This document shows, in pieces, positions 1 through 9,064 of a stretch of DNA of 64,000 nucleotides (positions are counted from its first letter, which is position 1; each line of letters opens with the position of its first letter). Position numbers and translations under genes: made by a program. The notes under the pieces were generated by a model. It was not told the DNA's origin, made no database searches, and saw nothing but the letters and a program-made list of their open reading frames with translations. The stretch covers positions 1 through 64,000 of the forward strand of contig NZ_AUGL01000011.1 in NCBI RefSeq assembly GCF_000422645.1, read 5' to 3'. This DNA comes from Ferrimonas futtsuensis DSM 18154 (GTDB lineage Bacteria > Pseudomonadota > Gammaproteobacteria > Enterobacterales > Shewanellaceae).

Positions 1-28
1 CATGTGAGAGTAGGTCATCGTCAGGCAC
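1..28 (+). rRNA. 5S rRNA, 3' end only
   Basis: The first 28 bases read like the 3' end of a gammaproteobacterial 5S rRNA (CATGTGAGAGTAGGTCATCG followed by TCAGGC), and a strong intrinsic terminator follows 10 bases later. The window therefore opens at the tail of an rRNA operon. The rest of the gene is outside the window. Confidence 0.85.
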
Positions 29-38
29 CAAATACGAG

Positions 39-69
39 AAAGCCCGTAGCTAACGCTACGGGCTTTTTT
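39..69 (+). terminator. rRNA operon terminator
   Basis: A 10-bp perfect stem (AGCCCGTAGC / GCTACGGGCT) with a TAAC loop is followed by six T. It lies just after the 5S tail and ends the rRNA operon. Confidence 0.9.
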
Positions 70-214
70 CGTTTGTAGCCTGATGTTAGCGACCATCCCT
101 GGTGAAGCTGTCCTGTCGCTTTTGGCGGCACAGTCCCTGCTTTGCCAAAAGTCCGGCTACGGCATCCCTGCCTGCGCGATCAAGCCTGGGGCTTTCACCC
201 ATGGCTCCACCTTA

Positions 215-278
215 CTCGGCTGCGATGATGCGCATCGGTCCTCGCTCGCCCATGTGAGACTTGGTCATGGTCAGGCAC
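215..278 (+). pseudogene. Degenerate second 5S rRNA tail
   Basis: Bases 251-278 match the 5S tail at 1-28 at 25 of 28 positions. Similarity seems to continue upstream to about 218 but is much weaker (a GGC-GCGATG-like patch). It too is followed by its own terminator. I read it as the remnant of a duplicated 5S gene at the end of the rRNA operon. No tRNA is recognisable between the two copies, and the stretch 70-214 holds nothing else I can support. Confidence 0.5.
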
Positions 279-290
279 TGATTCAGAGAG

Positions 291-319
291 AAGCCCAACC
301 GCATGGTTGGGCTTGTTTC
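291..319 (+). terminator. Terminator after the 5S-like remnant
   Basis: The stem AAGCCCAACC / GGTTGGGCTT with a GCAT loop is followed by a short T-rich tract (TGTTT). It sits 12 bases after the 5S-like remnant, the same arrangement as the first 5S/terminator pair. Confidence 0.7.
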
Positions 320-455
320 GTTTCTGTTTCTCGTTGCTCCCAAAGGGCAGCAAAGTGTTCCCTCATCGTCGTACTGATGGCGATCATTCGGTGAGAACCG
401 CGACGGTTGGTTGCAGAGCATGACCACACTTCGATGTATAAACGTCATAAAAATA

Positions 456-483
456 AAGCCCATAGCTGGCGCTATGGGCTTCC
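456..483 (-). terminator. Terminator of the men operon
   Basis: The 10-bp stem AGCCCATAGC / GCTATGGGCT with a 4-base loop is followed on the minus strand by TTTATTTTTA. It lies 24 bases beyond the menE stop. The plus strand has a poorer T tract, so minus-strand use is favoured. Confidence 0.8.
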
Positions 484-506
484 TTCTTTGGTCATTTGTG
501 TTGACG

Positions 507-1898
507 CTAATCTGGCTTAAGCTGCTCTCTCAGAGCGGCTGACAGCCCTTCACGGCTGACTTTCAGTCCCTGCTGGGCGTAGTTCTCCGGCCAGGCAAGG
601 TAGCGCCGAGGTCGCTTGAATCTGGCCAGCCTGGGGGCGAGAAACTGATCCAGTTCCTGCTGGCCTGGCTGAGGGGTGCTGGCGCGAATCACGGCCACAG
701 GCAGCAGGCCGAAGGTGTCGTCGGACACCGGCAGTACCACGGCTTCATCGATCTGTGGGTGCTGCTTGAGGGCGGCCTCGATCTCTTCCGGCTGAACATT
801 TTCGCCGCCGCTGATGAACATGTTGTCGGCCCGACCCAGTACCTTGAGTTTCTCTCCGTGCCACTCCCCCCTGTCCTTGGTGTGGAACCAGCCCTGGTCG
901 TCGAAAGGCTGGTTCAGGCTGCCGTCTTGGTAATAGCCCATAAAGCGGGTTTCGCCGCGGACTTCGATGATCCCCTGATGAATCCTGAGCTCTCTCCCGG
1001 GGAGGAGGGTGCCGGAGAGCCCCTGGTCGTTGGCCGCTCCCGTGGTGATCTGTGAGGCCATCTCGGTCATGCCGTAGCTGGTCAGGGCCCGTATCGGGTA
1101 ATGGCTCAGTCGCGTCAGCAGGGCCTGGGGAATGGGACCGCCCCCCAGCAGCACCAGCTTCAGCGGGGCCATCAGTGCTTCACTGTCGCGGGCATCCAGC
1201 AGCCAGCCCAGCTGAGTGGCCACCAGAGAGAGGTGGCTGACCCGGGTCTCCCTGAGGTTGTGCAGCAGCTCTCTGTGCCTGGGCAGCACCAGGGTGGCGC
1301 CTGCATCCAGACAGCGGAACATCAGGGCCAGGCCACCGATGTGGTACATGGGCAGCGACGCCAGCCAACGATCTCCCGGCGCCAGGGGGATCTGCGCCAG
1401 GGAACCGGACGCCGAGGCAAGGTGGTTGCCCAGGCTGTGCATGGCCGCCTTGGGGTGACCCGAAGAGCCGGAGGTGAGGATCAAACTGACCGGCTGTGAC
1501 CGGGTCAGGGGCTTGCCATCACTGGGGGGCAACCCGTTTTCCAAGCTAAGGCTGGCAAGCCCGCCAAGGTTGACTCCCTGATGGTGCCACAGGAACCGGG
1601 CGTCGATCTGGTCAAGCAGTTGGATCAGTTGAGACTCGGGGAAGCGGGGTGAGAGTGGCGCGAAGACGGCGCCGAGCCGGATGCAGGCCAGTTGCAGCAA
1701 TACCAGCTCCAGGCTGGTGGGGCCGACAGCGGCCAGGTGACTGCCCGGCTCCACCCCTTGCCGGGCCAGGTGGGCAGTCAGTTCACCCACCAGGCTGTCC
1801 AGCTGTACATAGCTCAACGGGCCCTGAGGTCCCTCGATGGCGATGGCGTCGGCAAAGTTCTCAGCCCCCTGGCGGGCGAGGCAGACTAGCCTTGCCAT
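507..1898 (-). CDS. menE: o-Succinylbenzoate-CoA ligase
   Basis: Activates o-succinylbenzoate with ATP and joins it to CoA in cytoplasmic menaquinone synthesis. The 463-aa protein shows the ANL-superfamily signatures: P-loop LTSGSSGHPK (residues 141-150), YGMTEMASQ, and the hinge region with GRADNMFISGGENV. ATG at 1898 is chosen because GGAG lies 5 bases upstream; an in-frame GTG at 1904 is the alternative. The start overlaps the menC stop by 13 bases, so it is the last, translationally coupled gene of menFDHCE, and a terminator follows. Length is close to E. coli MenE. The assignment is secure from motifs plus operon position. Confidence 0.95.
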   Translation of the reverse strand: MARLVCLARQGAENFADAIAIEGPQGPLSYVQLDSLVGELTAHLARQGVEPGSHLAAVGPTSLELVLLQLACIRLGAVFAPLSPRFPESQLIQLLDQIDARFLWHHQGVNLGGLASLSLENGLPPSDGKPLTRSQPVSLILTSGSSGHPKAAMHSLGNHLASASGSLAQIPLAPGDRWLASLPMYHIGGLALMFRCLDAGATLVLPRHRELLHNLRETRVSHLSLVATQLGWLLDARDSEALMAPLKLVLLGGGPIPQALLTRLSHYPIRALTSYGMTEMASQITTGAANDQGLSGTLLPGRELRIHQGIIEVRGETRFMGYYQDGSLNQPFDDQGWFHTKDRGEWHGEKLKVLGRADNMFISGGENVQPEEIEAALKQHPQIDEAVVLPVSDDTFGLLPVAVIRASTPQPGQQELDQFLAPRLARFKRPRRYLAWPENYAQQGLKVSREGLSAALREQLKPD

Positions 1899-2842
1899 AA
1901 GCACTCCAGCTGATCTTCGCTATAGCAGGGCACGTCCTGGCGTACCGGCGTAATGAGATCGGCCTTGAAGGCATCCAGGGTATCCAGACCCGGGGATTGA
2001 TCCGGGGTCAGTTCTGCCGCCAGATCCGCCAATGTGCTCAGGCCCAGGTTGGATTCGAAGGCGCTGGAGAGTACCACCCTGACCCCATTGTGATCCGCCT
2101 GGTCCACCATCCTGGCCAGAGTATCCAGATCGCCAATCAGCTGGGGCTTAAGCACCAGGGCTTTGACGCCGGGCAGGGGCTGATAGCGGTAGCCATCGGC
2201 CTGGGTGGTTTCATCCAGGGCCAGGGGCAACCCCAGGGAGGCGGCCAGGGCCAGGTTGGTCTCCAGGCTCGCGGTGGGCTCTTCGATGTAGTCCACCTGC
2301 TTCAGGGGGATGGAGGCGGCAAACTCGGTGGCCTGTTGTTCATTCCAGCGCTGATTGGCGTCCAGACGGAAGCGGCGCTTGGCGTCCTGCTCCAACAGGC
2401 TGTAGATCAGGCGGATCTCCTCCTCTACCGACACCCTCCCCACCTTCAACTTTAAGCACTTGGCGTCGATATTGGCGGCTTTTTCGATGATCTGCTGTGA
2501 ACTGCCGGTAAGTAGCGGGACGGGATCAAGGTGGGGGAGCCTATGGGTTTTGTGCAGCTGCCACAGGGCGCTGGAGAGGGCAAAACGCACCGAGGGCAGG
2601 GTTGCCGCTTTGGGTAACAGGTCACGCTCCTTGAGGGTGGGCATCAGGGAGAGCAATTGTTCCTGAGCCTCTGCCAGGCTCTCCCGGGAGAATCCGGGCA
2701 GTGGCGCCGCCTCTCCCCAGGCGACAGCCCCGTCGCGCTCCAGCTTGACCAGCAACCCCTCCCGTTGGCTCAGCCTGTGACCATTGAAGTCGATGGCGCT
2801 GTGGAAGGGAACGGCATAGCGGTAGAGGGCAAGGGCGTTCAT
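1886..2842 (-). CDS. menC: o-Succinylbenzoate synthase
   Basis: Dehydrates SHCHC to o-succinylbenzoate, the step before MenE. It is a 318-aa enolase-superfamily protein with the expected metal and base residues in order: the KLKVG strand with two catalytic-type lysines, RLDANQRW (Asp ligand), YIEEP (Glu ligand), ALDETT (Asp ligand) and the late LVLKP lysine. It lies 7 bases after menH and overlaps menE by 13 bases, so it is part of one transcript. No unusual features were seen. Confidence 0.95.
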   Translation of the reverse strand: MNALALYRYAVPFHSAIDFNGHRLSQREGLLVKLERDGAVAWGEAAPLPGFSRESLAEAQEQLLSLMPTLKERDLLPKAATLPSVRFALSSALWQLHKTHRLPHLDPVPLLTGSSQQIIEKAANIDAKCLKLKVGRVSVEEEIRLIYSLLEQDAKRRFRLDANQRWNEQQATEFAASIPLKQVDYIEEPTASLETNLALAASLGLPLALDETTQADGYRYQPLPGVKALVLKPQLIGDLDTLARMVDQADHNGVRVVLSSAFESNLGLSTLADLAAELTPDQSPGLDTLDAFKADLITPVRQDVPCYSEDQLECLWQG

Positions 2843-2849
2843 TGGGGCC

Positions 2850-3599
2850 TCAGGGGATCAGGGTTTGAATCAGTGTATCAGCAAAAGCAGCCGGGCAGGC
2901 ACGGTGAACGTTGTGGCCGCACGGGAAGCTGTGCAGGCTGGTGAGCAGTCCCAGGGAGTCCATCTCCCGTCCCAGGGCGACAAACTTGCTGTCTTCGCGG
3001 CCACAGAGGTAATGCACAGGCACAGTCAGTTCGGCCACTGCGGGTCTCAGATCCTGTTGCCAACCGAGGCCGGTGTTGGTGTACAGGGACGACAGCGCTG
3101 ACGCGTCATTGCCGAGCCTCGCCTCAATCATCTTTTTTCTGGCCTGGTGGCTGAGGCTGGCAAACACCGGCTGGCGATACCAGCGCTCGAGAAAATCGCT
3201 GAGGGGGTGCTGCTGCAGCAGTTGCTGCCACTGGCCATCGGCCTGACGTCGCTGCGCCCTGTCCGACTCCTGGGTAAGCCCTGGGTGGGCGGATTCCAGG
3301 GTCAGGCTGAGCAGACGCTCCGGATGGCGCCGGGCCAGATGCAGGGCGATGCGGCCACCGAGGGAGTAACCCAACAGATGAAAGGGCGCTTGTGGCAATT
3401 GGGATTCCAGGTGAATGCACACCTCGTCGAAGCCCGGTCCCTGGGTCAGGGGACAACGGTTGTCACCATGACCGGGCAGATCCAGTGCCAGGCAGTGGAA
3501 GTGCTGCTCCAGCGCCGGCAGCACAGGCTGCCAATCCCCGGCGCTGCCCAGAAAGCCGTGGAGCAGTACCAGGGTGGGGCGATCAGCCGAGGGGGACAT
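2850..3599 (-). CDS. menH: SHCHC synthase (alpha/beta hydrolase)
   Basis: Eliminates pyruvate from SEPHCHC to give SHCHC in the menaquinone pathway. The 249-aa alpha/beta-hydrolase fold has the oxyanion region VLLHGFLGSAGDW, the nucleophile elbow GYSLGG (Ser79) and a late CGHNVH catalytic histidine. Its ATG at 3599 overlaps the end of menD by 17 bases, which implies translational coupling. Alone it could be any small hydrolase, but its place between menD and menC fixes the function. Confidence 0.93.
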   Translation of the reverse strand: MSPSADRPTLVLLHGFLGSAGDWQPVLPALEQHFHCLALDLPGHGDNRCPLTQGPGFDEVCIHLESQLPQAPFHLLGYSLGGRIALHLARRHPERLLSLTLESAHPGLTQESDRAQRRQADGQWQQLLQQHPLSDFLERWYRQPVFASLSHQARKKMIEARLGNDASALSSLYTNTGLGWQQDLRPAVAELTVPVHYLCGREDSKFVALGREMDSLGLLTSLHSFPCGHNVHRACPAAFADTLIQTLIP

Positions 3600-5301
3600 C
3601 TTTGACCGCTTTGGCCAGTGCCACCAGCAACTCGGAAGACTGCTTGGGTGGCAGGCTCAATTCTATGAGAGTGGCGCCATTGGTGGTCATAGCCTCATCC
3701 AGACTCTCCCTGAATTCATCCAGGCTCTGGGGATTGAGGTAGGGCAGCTGAAACTGCTCTGCGGCACCTTTGAACTGCAGGCCGTGCCCCAGTCGGTAGT
3801 AATCTTGACGCAGTGGTTCATTGGGGACCGGCAACAGGTTGAAGATGCTGCCGCCGTCGTTGTTGATGGCCACAATCACCATGGGGAAGTCGCAATCCCT
3901 GATCAGCGCCAGGGAATTGAGATCGTGCAGCAGCGACAGGTCGCCAATGGCCAATACTGTGGGGCGGCGATTGCCCCGCCCTACCCCGGTGGCGGTGGCC
4001 AGCAATCCATCGATGCCGGAGGCGCCCCGGTTGGTGTAGATGGCGGCCGGCGTTGTTGTCGGTGCGGCCAGGGTGTCGAACAGCCTGACCGGCAGGCTGT
4101 TGCCGATAAACAGCTGGGCAGAGTCCGGCAGGGCCTGACTCAGGTGGCGAATGGCGGAGAGCTCGGTGAGTTCGCCGTGGCCATGGAGGCGTTCAATCAG
4201 GCGATCCAGAGCCCGACTGGCCTGGTTCAGCTGGGGGGCCCAGGCGGGTGTGGCTGCCTGGGGCCAGGGCAGGGCCATCAGGTCCTGAAGGTCGCCGACG
4301 CACACCAGCTTGGGTTTGTGGTTGGGGTCCAGCCTCTGGGGATGCTGCAGCCACTGCCACTGCTGTTGCCACGGCTGGCCGTCGATGAAGCTCAGCACCC
4401 GTTTGGAGAGGGTGCGGGCGCCCACAACAAGCAGATGTTCCGCTTCTCCCAGGAGTGTCTGACAATCGTCCCGGTGCAGCAATTGATCGATGTGGTGTAC
4501 CACGCCGTCCACCTGGCGAAGCTGGGACTGACAGTCGACCAGCAGGGGCCACCCCAGGCGCTCGGCCAGCTCGACCAGTTGTTGCGGGTCCTGTTCCGGA
4601 GGCAGGGTGCCGGCAACGATCACTCCTTTGGCATCAGCGAAGGTTCGGCACTGCGCCTGTGTGGGCAGCGCCTTGCTGCTGAGGTCGGCCAGCGGGCTCC
4701 ATGGAGTATCGCCACTGAGCCATTCGCCCACAGGGGAGAGGTAGTCGCTGAAGTCGGTGCGGTCTGGCTTGGGGTAGAGGGGCTCACGGAACATGCAGTT
4801 GACGTGAATCGGACCTGTGCTGCTGCCCAGGGCATGGTCCAGCTGGGTCAGCAGGGCCTGAGGGGGAACATTCAGATCCGGTGTCGGCAGGTCCACCCTG
4901 GTGCAGTAGTCGGCGAAGATTCCCGGCTGAATGATCGCCTGGTTGGCGCCACAATCAATCAGTTCTGGCGGTCGATCTCCGGTGAGCAGGATCAGCGGCA
5001 CCCGGGTCAGGAACGCTTCGACGATGGCCGGGTAGAGGTTGGCCAGGGCGGTGCCTGAGGTGGTGATCAGGGCCACCGGGCAGCGGCTGGATTTGGCCAG
5101 CCCCAAGGCCATAAAAGCCAGTCCGCGCTCGTCAAAGTGGGTATGACGGGTCAGCCCCGGGTGCTCGGCTGCGGCCAGAGTCAGAGGGGTGGAGCGGGAG
5201 CCGGGGGCCAGGCAGATGTGTTTCACGCCCAGTCGCCACAGCTCCTCCAGCATCAGTTTCGACCACAGAAGGTTAAGATCGGCGATTGGTGTCGTGTTCA
5301 T
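3583..5301 (-). CDS. menD: SEPHCHC synthase (ThDP enzyme)
   Basis: Condenses isochorismate with 2-oxoglutarate, the first committed step of menaquinone synthesis. The 572-aa thiamine-diphosphate enzyme has the N-terminal CLAPGSRSTPL motif and the ThDP/Mg motif starting GDLSLLHDLNS and ending about 30 residues later in NND. The reading frame stays open far upstream, but the conserved start is the ATG at 5301, which overlaps the menF stop as ATGA. This 4-base overlap indicates coupled translation. Slightly longer than E. coli MenD (556 aa). Confidence 0.95.
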   Translation of the reverse strand: MNTTPIADLNLLWSKLMLEELWRLGVKHICLAPGSRSTPLTLAAAEHPGLTRHTHFDERGLAFMALGLAKSSRCPVALITTSGTALANLYPAIVEAFLTRVPLILLTGDRPPELIDCGANQAIIQPGIFADYCTRVDLPTPDLNVPPQALLTQLDHALGSSTGPIHVNCMFREPLYPKPDRTDFSDYLSPVGEWLSGDTPWSPLADLSSKALPTQAQCRTFADAKGVIVAGTLPPEQDPQQLVELAERLGWPLLVDCQSQLRQVDGVVHHIDQLLHRDDCQTLLGEAEHLLVVGARTLSKRVLSFIDGQPWQQQWQWLQHPQRLDPNHKPKLVCVGDLQDLMALPWPQAATPAWAPQLNQASRALDRLIERLHGHGELTELSAIRHLSQALPDSAQLFIGNSLPVRLFDTLAAPTTTPAAIYTNRGASGIDGLLATATGVGRGNRRPTVLAIGDLSLLHDLNSLALIRDCDFPMVIVAINNDGGSIFNLLPVPNEPLRQDYYRLGHGLQFKGAAEQFQLPYLNPQSLDEFRESLDEAMTTNGATLIELSLPPKQSSELLVALAKAVKDVPLG

Positions 5302-6650
5302 AGGCCGTTGAGAATTCCCATAATGGTGGCCAACTTGTTTTCCAGCTCCTGCCACTCTGCGTCGGGGTCGGAACCGGCGACAATGCCGGCTCCGGCGAAC
5401 AGGGTGATGGTGTCGCCGCTGAAGCGGGCGCTTCGCAGAGCCACGGAAAACTCGCTGCCCAGACAATTGAAATAGCCGCAGGCGCCGGCGTACCAGCCGC
5501 GACTGAACCCTTCCCGTTGACGGATGAAGGTCATGGCGCTTTCCCTTGGGAAGCCACCCACCGCCGGGGTGGGGTGCAGGGCCTGCAGCAATTGCAGGTC
5601 GTTGACGCCATGTTTCACCTCTGCCTTGATGGTACGGTGCAGGTGCTGGATGTGGTTCAGTTTCAGGATGGAGGGGCTCTCCTCGGTGCCGACGTAGTCG
5701 CACAGGGGCTGAAGCTTCTGTTCAATGAGGAGACGCACCAGCTGATTTTCGTGCTGGTTCTTGTCATCGTCCAGCAGCGCCTGGGCCAGGGCATCATCCT
5801 CTTCCCGGGTGAAGCCTCGGACTGTGGTGCCCGCCAGAGCCTCGGTACTGAGCTCCTGCTGACGTCGCTGGAACAGCCGCTCGGGAGAGCAGCTGATGAA
5901 ACTGTCGTCGGGATTCAGCTGGAAGCCATACTGATAGCTGTTGGGATTAAGCAGTTGCCAGGCGTGCAGCACGGTCCAGGGGTGGGGCTGATGGCTCAGC
6001 TGCAACTGACTCTGACGGGCCAGCACCACCTTGGGGGTGTCCTGATTAAACTCAGGTTTGGTGACCTGTTTGACCAGCTTGTGCCAGTGGGACTCCGATG
6101 GGGTGTCCTGACGGGAGAGGATGTGACCCGGGGCCAGCGGCGGCAGGGGCTTGATCCCCTGAACCAGCTCCAGAAACGCGGCTGCGGCGGTCAGCTCTTG
6201 CAGCCAGGTGTCCGGGTGGCCGTTCAGGTTGAGCAGCAGTTGTGCTTCCTTCTCTCCCTGACGTATCTCCAGCCTGGGCAAGATGAACTGGGCCTGTCCG
6301 AATGTCTCCCAGGCGGGTTGCTTGGTGTCGAAGGCGATGCCGCCATACCAGCGAAGGCCGGCGTGATTGAGACGACAGCACTCCTCATAGAATTCACTGA
6401 GTTGCAGGGCGGGTTGCTGGTCGATGCGGCGCACCTGGCAGGCTCCGACTGCGGCTACCTGTTCCCCCTGATTGCGCCCTCGCCAGTAGATCTGGGGCCA
6501 TTGCTGCTGGGCAGCCAGCCAGGGAAGCAGCAGGGTGGGCTGAATCGATTCGGAGAGTTGGACCTTGGAGTTTTCCGGTTGCCTGTGGGCTAACTGGGCA
6601 AGCCTCGACTGCATGCGACTGATGGCGGTCGAGATAGATGGCTTATCCAT
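5298..6650 (-). CDS. menF: Isochorismate synthase
   Basis: Converts chorismate to isochorismate at the branch point into menaquinone. The 450-aa protein ends in a chorismate-binding domain with ELSTEALAGTTVRG, followed by the HPTPAVGGFPR region and the GWYAGACGY and FAGAGIVAGSDP motifs. The N-terminal 150 residues are poorly conserved, as usual for MenF. It is the first gene of the operon, preceded by a good sigma-70 promoter. EntC-type enzymes are similar, but the operon decides for MenF. Confidence 0.94.
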   Translation of the reverse strand: MDKPSISTAISRMQSRLAQLAHRQPENSKVQLSESIQPTLLLPWLAAQQQWPQIYWRGRNQGEQVAAVGACQVRRIDQQPALQLSEFYEECCRLNHAGLRWYGGIAFDTKQPAWETFGQAQFILPRLEIRQGEKEAQLLLNLNGHPDTWLQELTAAAAFLELVQGIKPLPPLAPGHILSRQDTPSESHWHKLVKQVTKPEFNQDTPKVVLARQSQLQLSHQPHPWTVLHAWQLLNPNSYQYGFQLNPDDSFISCSPERLFQRRQQELSTEALAGTTVRGFTREEDDALAQALLDDDKNQHENQLVRLLIEQKLQPLCDYVGTEESPSILKLNHIQHLHRTIKAEVKHGVNDLQLLQALHPTPAVGGFPRESAMTFIRQREGFSRGWYAGACGYFNCLGSEFSVALRSARFSGDTITLFAGAGIVAGSDPDAEWQELENKLATIMGILNGL

Positions 6651-6683
6651 CGCATGACTCCGAAGGTGGTTTGGAAACGTTAA

Positions 6684-6720
6684 GCTGCTGAAAGTAAGAT
6701 TCGAAGCAGTTTGCTGTCAA
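6684..6720 (-). promoter_or_regulatory. Sigma-70-type promoter of menFDHCE
   Basis: On the minus strand a perfect -35 TTGACA (6720-6715) and a -10 TACTTT (6696-6691) are 18 bases apart. A transcription start near 6684 would leave a leader of about 34 bases before menF. The -35 match is exact; the -10 is moderate. Confidence 0.6.
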
Positions 6721-6788
6721 GTGCCGTTCAGCAATGCGTGATCCGGTTGGCGCCCTAGTATACTCATTCACCGCTGAGGGTACAGGGG

Positions 6789-7229
6789 TCAGTCCATCAG
6801 TATTGCAGCTCCGATGATCGATGCCAAGGTAGCAAGGAGTTCCTCGCTGCCTAACTTACCGATAAATAGGAAGTTCCAAACCGTCTTGCCCAGAGAGACC
6901 ACGGCAATCAACACCAGCCCTGAGCGGCACTGCTGCTGCCAGAACACCAGCAACAACACACCGATGAGGGTCGTCAGGCCCAGCGCCACCAGTGTCCGGC
7001 CCCAGGTGGGGAGGGAGATCATCGCCCTGCACTCTTCCTGAAGTACCTCTGGAAGGTCCCCCTGGTGATAGCGCCGAGGCTGATGCCAGACCAGGTAGCT
7101 GAGGAACGCCAGCAGGGAGGCCAGCATCCAGGGCAGCTGTTGCATGTAGGCACCGACACAGGCGAGGGTCAGCAGCAGGGGTCTTAGGGTCAGCCCCCTG
7201 CGGTGTGAGTGATGAGCGAGTGTGATCAT
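6789..7229 (-). CDS. Small membrane protein, unknown function
   Basis: A 146-aa protein with two hydrophobic segments at about residues 16-48 (split by charged or polar breaks), then about 80-100, 105-120 and 130-145, so four or so membrane spans. The central PRRYHQGDLPEVLQEECR segment is hydrophilic. I do not recognise a family. It lies upstream of menF on the same strand with about 140 bases between, which contain the men promoter, so it is probably not in the men operon. A short coding-like frame ends 8 bases before its start. Confidence 0.65.
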   Translation of the reverse strand: MITLAHHSHRRGLTLRPLLLTLACVGAYMQQLPWMLASLLAFLSYLVWHQPRRYHQGDLPEVLQEECRAMISLPTWGRTLVALGLTTLIGVLLLVFWQQQCRSGLVLIAVVSLGKTVWNFLFIGKLGSEELLATLASIIGAAILMD

Positions 7230-7237
7230 GTCCGCCG

Positions 7238-7354
7238 TTACAGGTCTTCAGTCTCCCCCTTTTTGTACTCCGGATTGGTGGCGAGATCCGCAATTGCCTC
7301 CGATTGGTCGGTAAAACTGTGCGCTAACCCGATGATGTAGCGCAGGTATTCCAA
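7238..7354 (-). CDS. Possible small protein (38 aa or slightly longer)
   Basis: A frame with good codon use ends 8 bases before the membrane-protein gene. From a TTG at 7354 it gives 38 residues (LEYLRYIIGLAHSFTDQ, then an acidic and basic tail ending KKGETEDL). The frame stays open about 13 codons further upstream but shows no ATG or GTG and no clear ribosome site. It may be a true microprotein, or the remnant of a longer gene whose start has been lost. No family is recognised. Confidence 0.3.
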   Translation of the reverse strand: MEYLRYIIGLAHSFTDQSEAIADLATNPEYKKGETEDL

Positions 7355-7408
7355 CGAGGTAATTTCAAGGTTGCAGAAAAAAGCAGCAATGGCACTGCCT
7401 CATTAACC

Positions 7409-8914
7409 TTATCCCTCACCCAGGGAGGACCAGTGGCGGCTGGCGGCCAGGGCCCGCTTCCAGCCTTTGATCAGAGTTTCCCGGGTTGGAGCGGTCATCT
7501 GTGGCTGGAATTGTTGTGGCTCGGTCACCTCTCTGGCCAGGGTGGTGAGATCGGGCCAGTACCCACAGGTCAGCCCCGCCAGGTAGGCGGCCCCAGCGGC
7601 GGTGGTTTCCACATTGGCGGGACGAACCACACGGGTATCCAGAATGTCGGACTGGAACTGCATCAGGAACTGATTGGCGGTGGCTCCGCCATCGACCCTG
7701 AGCTGGTTGAGGGGCTGGCCGGCGTCCTGCTCCATGGCTCTGAGAATGTCCATGGACTGGTAGGCGATGGACTCCAGAGTGGCCCGAATCAGGTGCTGGC
7801 GGTTGGTGCCTCGGGTCATCCCGACCAGGGTGCCTCGGGCAAAGGGATCCCAGTGGGGAGCGCCCAGCCCGGTAAAGGAGGGCACCAGGTAGGCGCCCTG
7901 GGTGTCCGGTACCGACTGGGCCAGGGCCTCGGTTTCCGAGGCGTGGCGAATCAGCCCCAGTTCATCCCGAAGCCATTGCACGCTGGCGCCTCCCATAAAC
8001 ACTGCTCCCTCCAGGGCATAGTTCACCTCTCCCGGCAGGTTGCAGGCCAGGGTGGTGAGCAGGCCATGATTGGAGGCCACCGGCTTTTGTCCGGTGTGCA
8101 TCAGCAGGAAGCAGCCGGTGCCATAGGTGTTTTTGGCCATCCCGGAGCTGTGGCACAACTGGCCAAACAGGGCAGCCTGCTGATCTCCGGCCACGCCACT
8201 GATGGGGACCTGAGCGTTGCCCAGTTGCGCCTGACCGTAGAGCTCGCCACTGGCTTTGACCTGGGGCAGCATGGACCCGGGGATCTGGAACGCGTTCAGC
8301 AGCTCCTGATCCCACTCCAGGGTGTGGATGTTGAACAGCATGGTGCGGCTGGCATTGGTGACGTCGGTGGCGTGTACCCTTCCCTCGGTCAGGTTCCAGA
8401 TAAGCCAGCTGTCGATGGTGCCAAACGCCAGTTTGCCCTGCTCTGCCCTTTCTCTGGCGCCGGGCACCTGGTCCAGAATCCAGCGGATCTTGGTGGCGGA
8501 GAAGTAGGGGTCCAGCACCAGGCCGGTTTTCTCCTTCACCTGCGCTTCGAGCCCCTGGCTTTTCAGTTCGCTGCAGATCTCGGACGTCCGGCGGCACTGC
8601 CAGACAATGGCGTTGTGGATGGGTTGGCCGGTTTCCCTGTCCCACACCACCGTGGTTTCCCGCTGATTGGTGATGCCGATGGCCGCCACCTGCTGATGAC
8701 CTACCCGGCATTTGGCCAGCAACTCGGTCAGGGTCGCCCTCTGGCTGGCCCAGATCTCTATGGGGTCATGTTCCACCCAGCCCGGATTGGGGTAGTGCTG
8801 GGTAAACTCTCGTTGAGCGGTGCCGATCACCTGGCCCTGACGGTCAAACAGCAGGGCACGGCTGGAGGTGGTGCCCTGGTCAAGGGCAACAATGAACTGA
8901 GTGGATTCAGACAT
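7409..8914 (-). CDS. glpK: Glycerol kinase
   Basis: Phosphorylates glycerol to sn-glycerol 3-phosphate in the cytoplasm. The 501-aa FGGY-family kinase opens with the phosphate-binding [15 protein letters not shown] and contains [15 protein letters not shown], the second ATP motif [14 protein letters not shown], and [12 protein letters not shown]. It is full length and very close in layout to E. coli GlpK. No glpF or glpD is adjacent, so it is a single-gene unit here. ATG 8914 is the natural start. Confidence 0.97.
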   Translation of the reverse strand: MSESTQFIVALDQGTTSSRALLFDRQGQVIGTAQREFTQHYPNPGWVEHDPIEIWASQRATLTELLAKCRVGHQQVAAIGITNQRETTVVWDRETGQPIHNAIVWQCRRTSEICSELKSQGLEAQVKEKTGLVLDPYFSATKIRWILDQVPGARERAEQGKLAFGTIDSWLIWNLTEGRVHATDVTNASRTMLFNIHTLEWDQELLNAFQIPGSMLPQVKASGELYGQAQLGNAQVPISGVAGDQQAALFGQLCHSSGMAKNTYGTGCFLLMHTGQKPVASNHGLLTTLACNLPGEVNYALEGAVFMGGASVQWLRDELGLIRHASETEALAQSVPDTQGAYLVPSFTGLGAPHWDPFARGTLVGMTRGTNRQHLIRATLESIAYQSMDILRAMEQDAGQPLNQLRVDGGATANQFLMQFQSDILDTRVVRPANVETTAAGAAYLAGLTCGYWPDLTTLAREVTEPQQFQPQMTAPTRETLIKGWKRALAASRHWSSLGEG

Positions 8915-9064
8915 AACTCAATGGCTTGATAGGGTTTTATCTCATACTAGGGCATCTTGGCCTTTGCTGTACATCTTTGCGCAGGCACCCGGCAGAATTG
9001 AGCCTGACGGTGAAAGATTCCGCAGACAGAGTACCGCCCATTCATTAGAGGAAGCCCATGTTCA

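Noticed and set aside
70-250. A tRNA between the 5S tail and its remnant
   Set aside because: No acceptor stem/CCA or T-loop pattern could be found.
3574-5058. A 494-codon open frame opposite menD
   Set aside because: Shadow of menD; low-complexity Gly/Gln-rich product.
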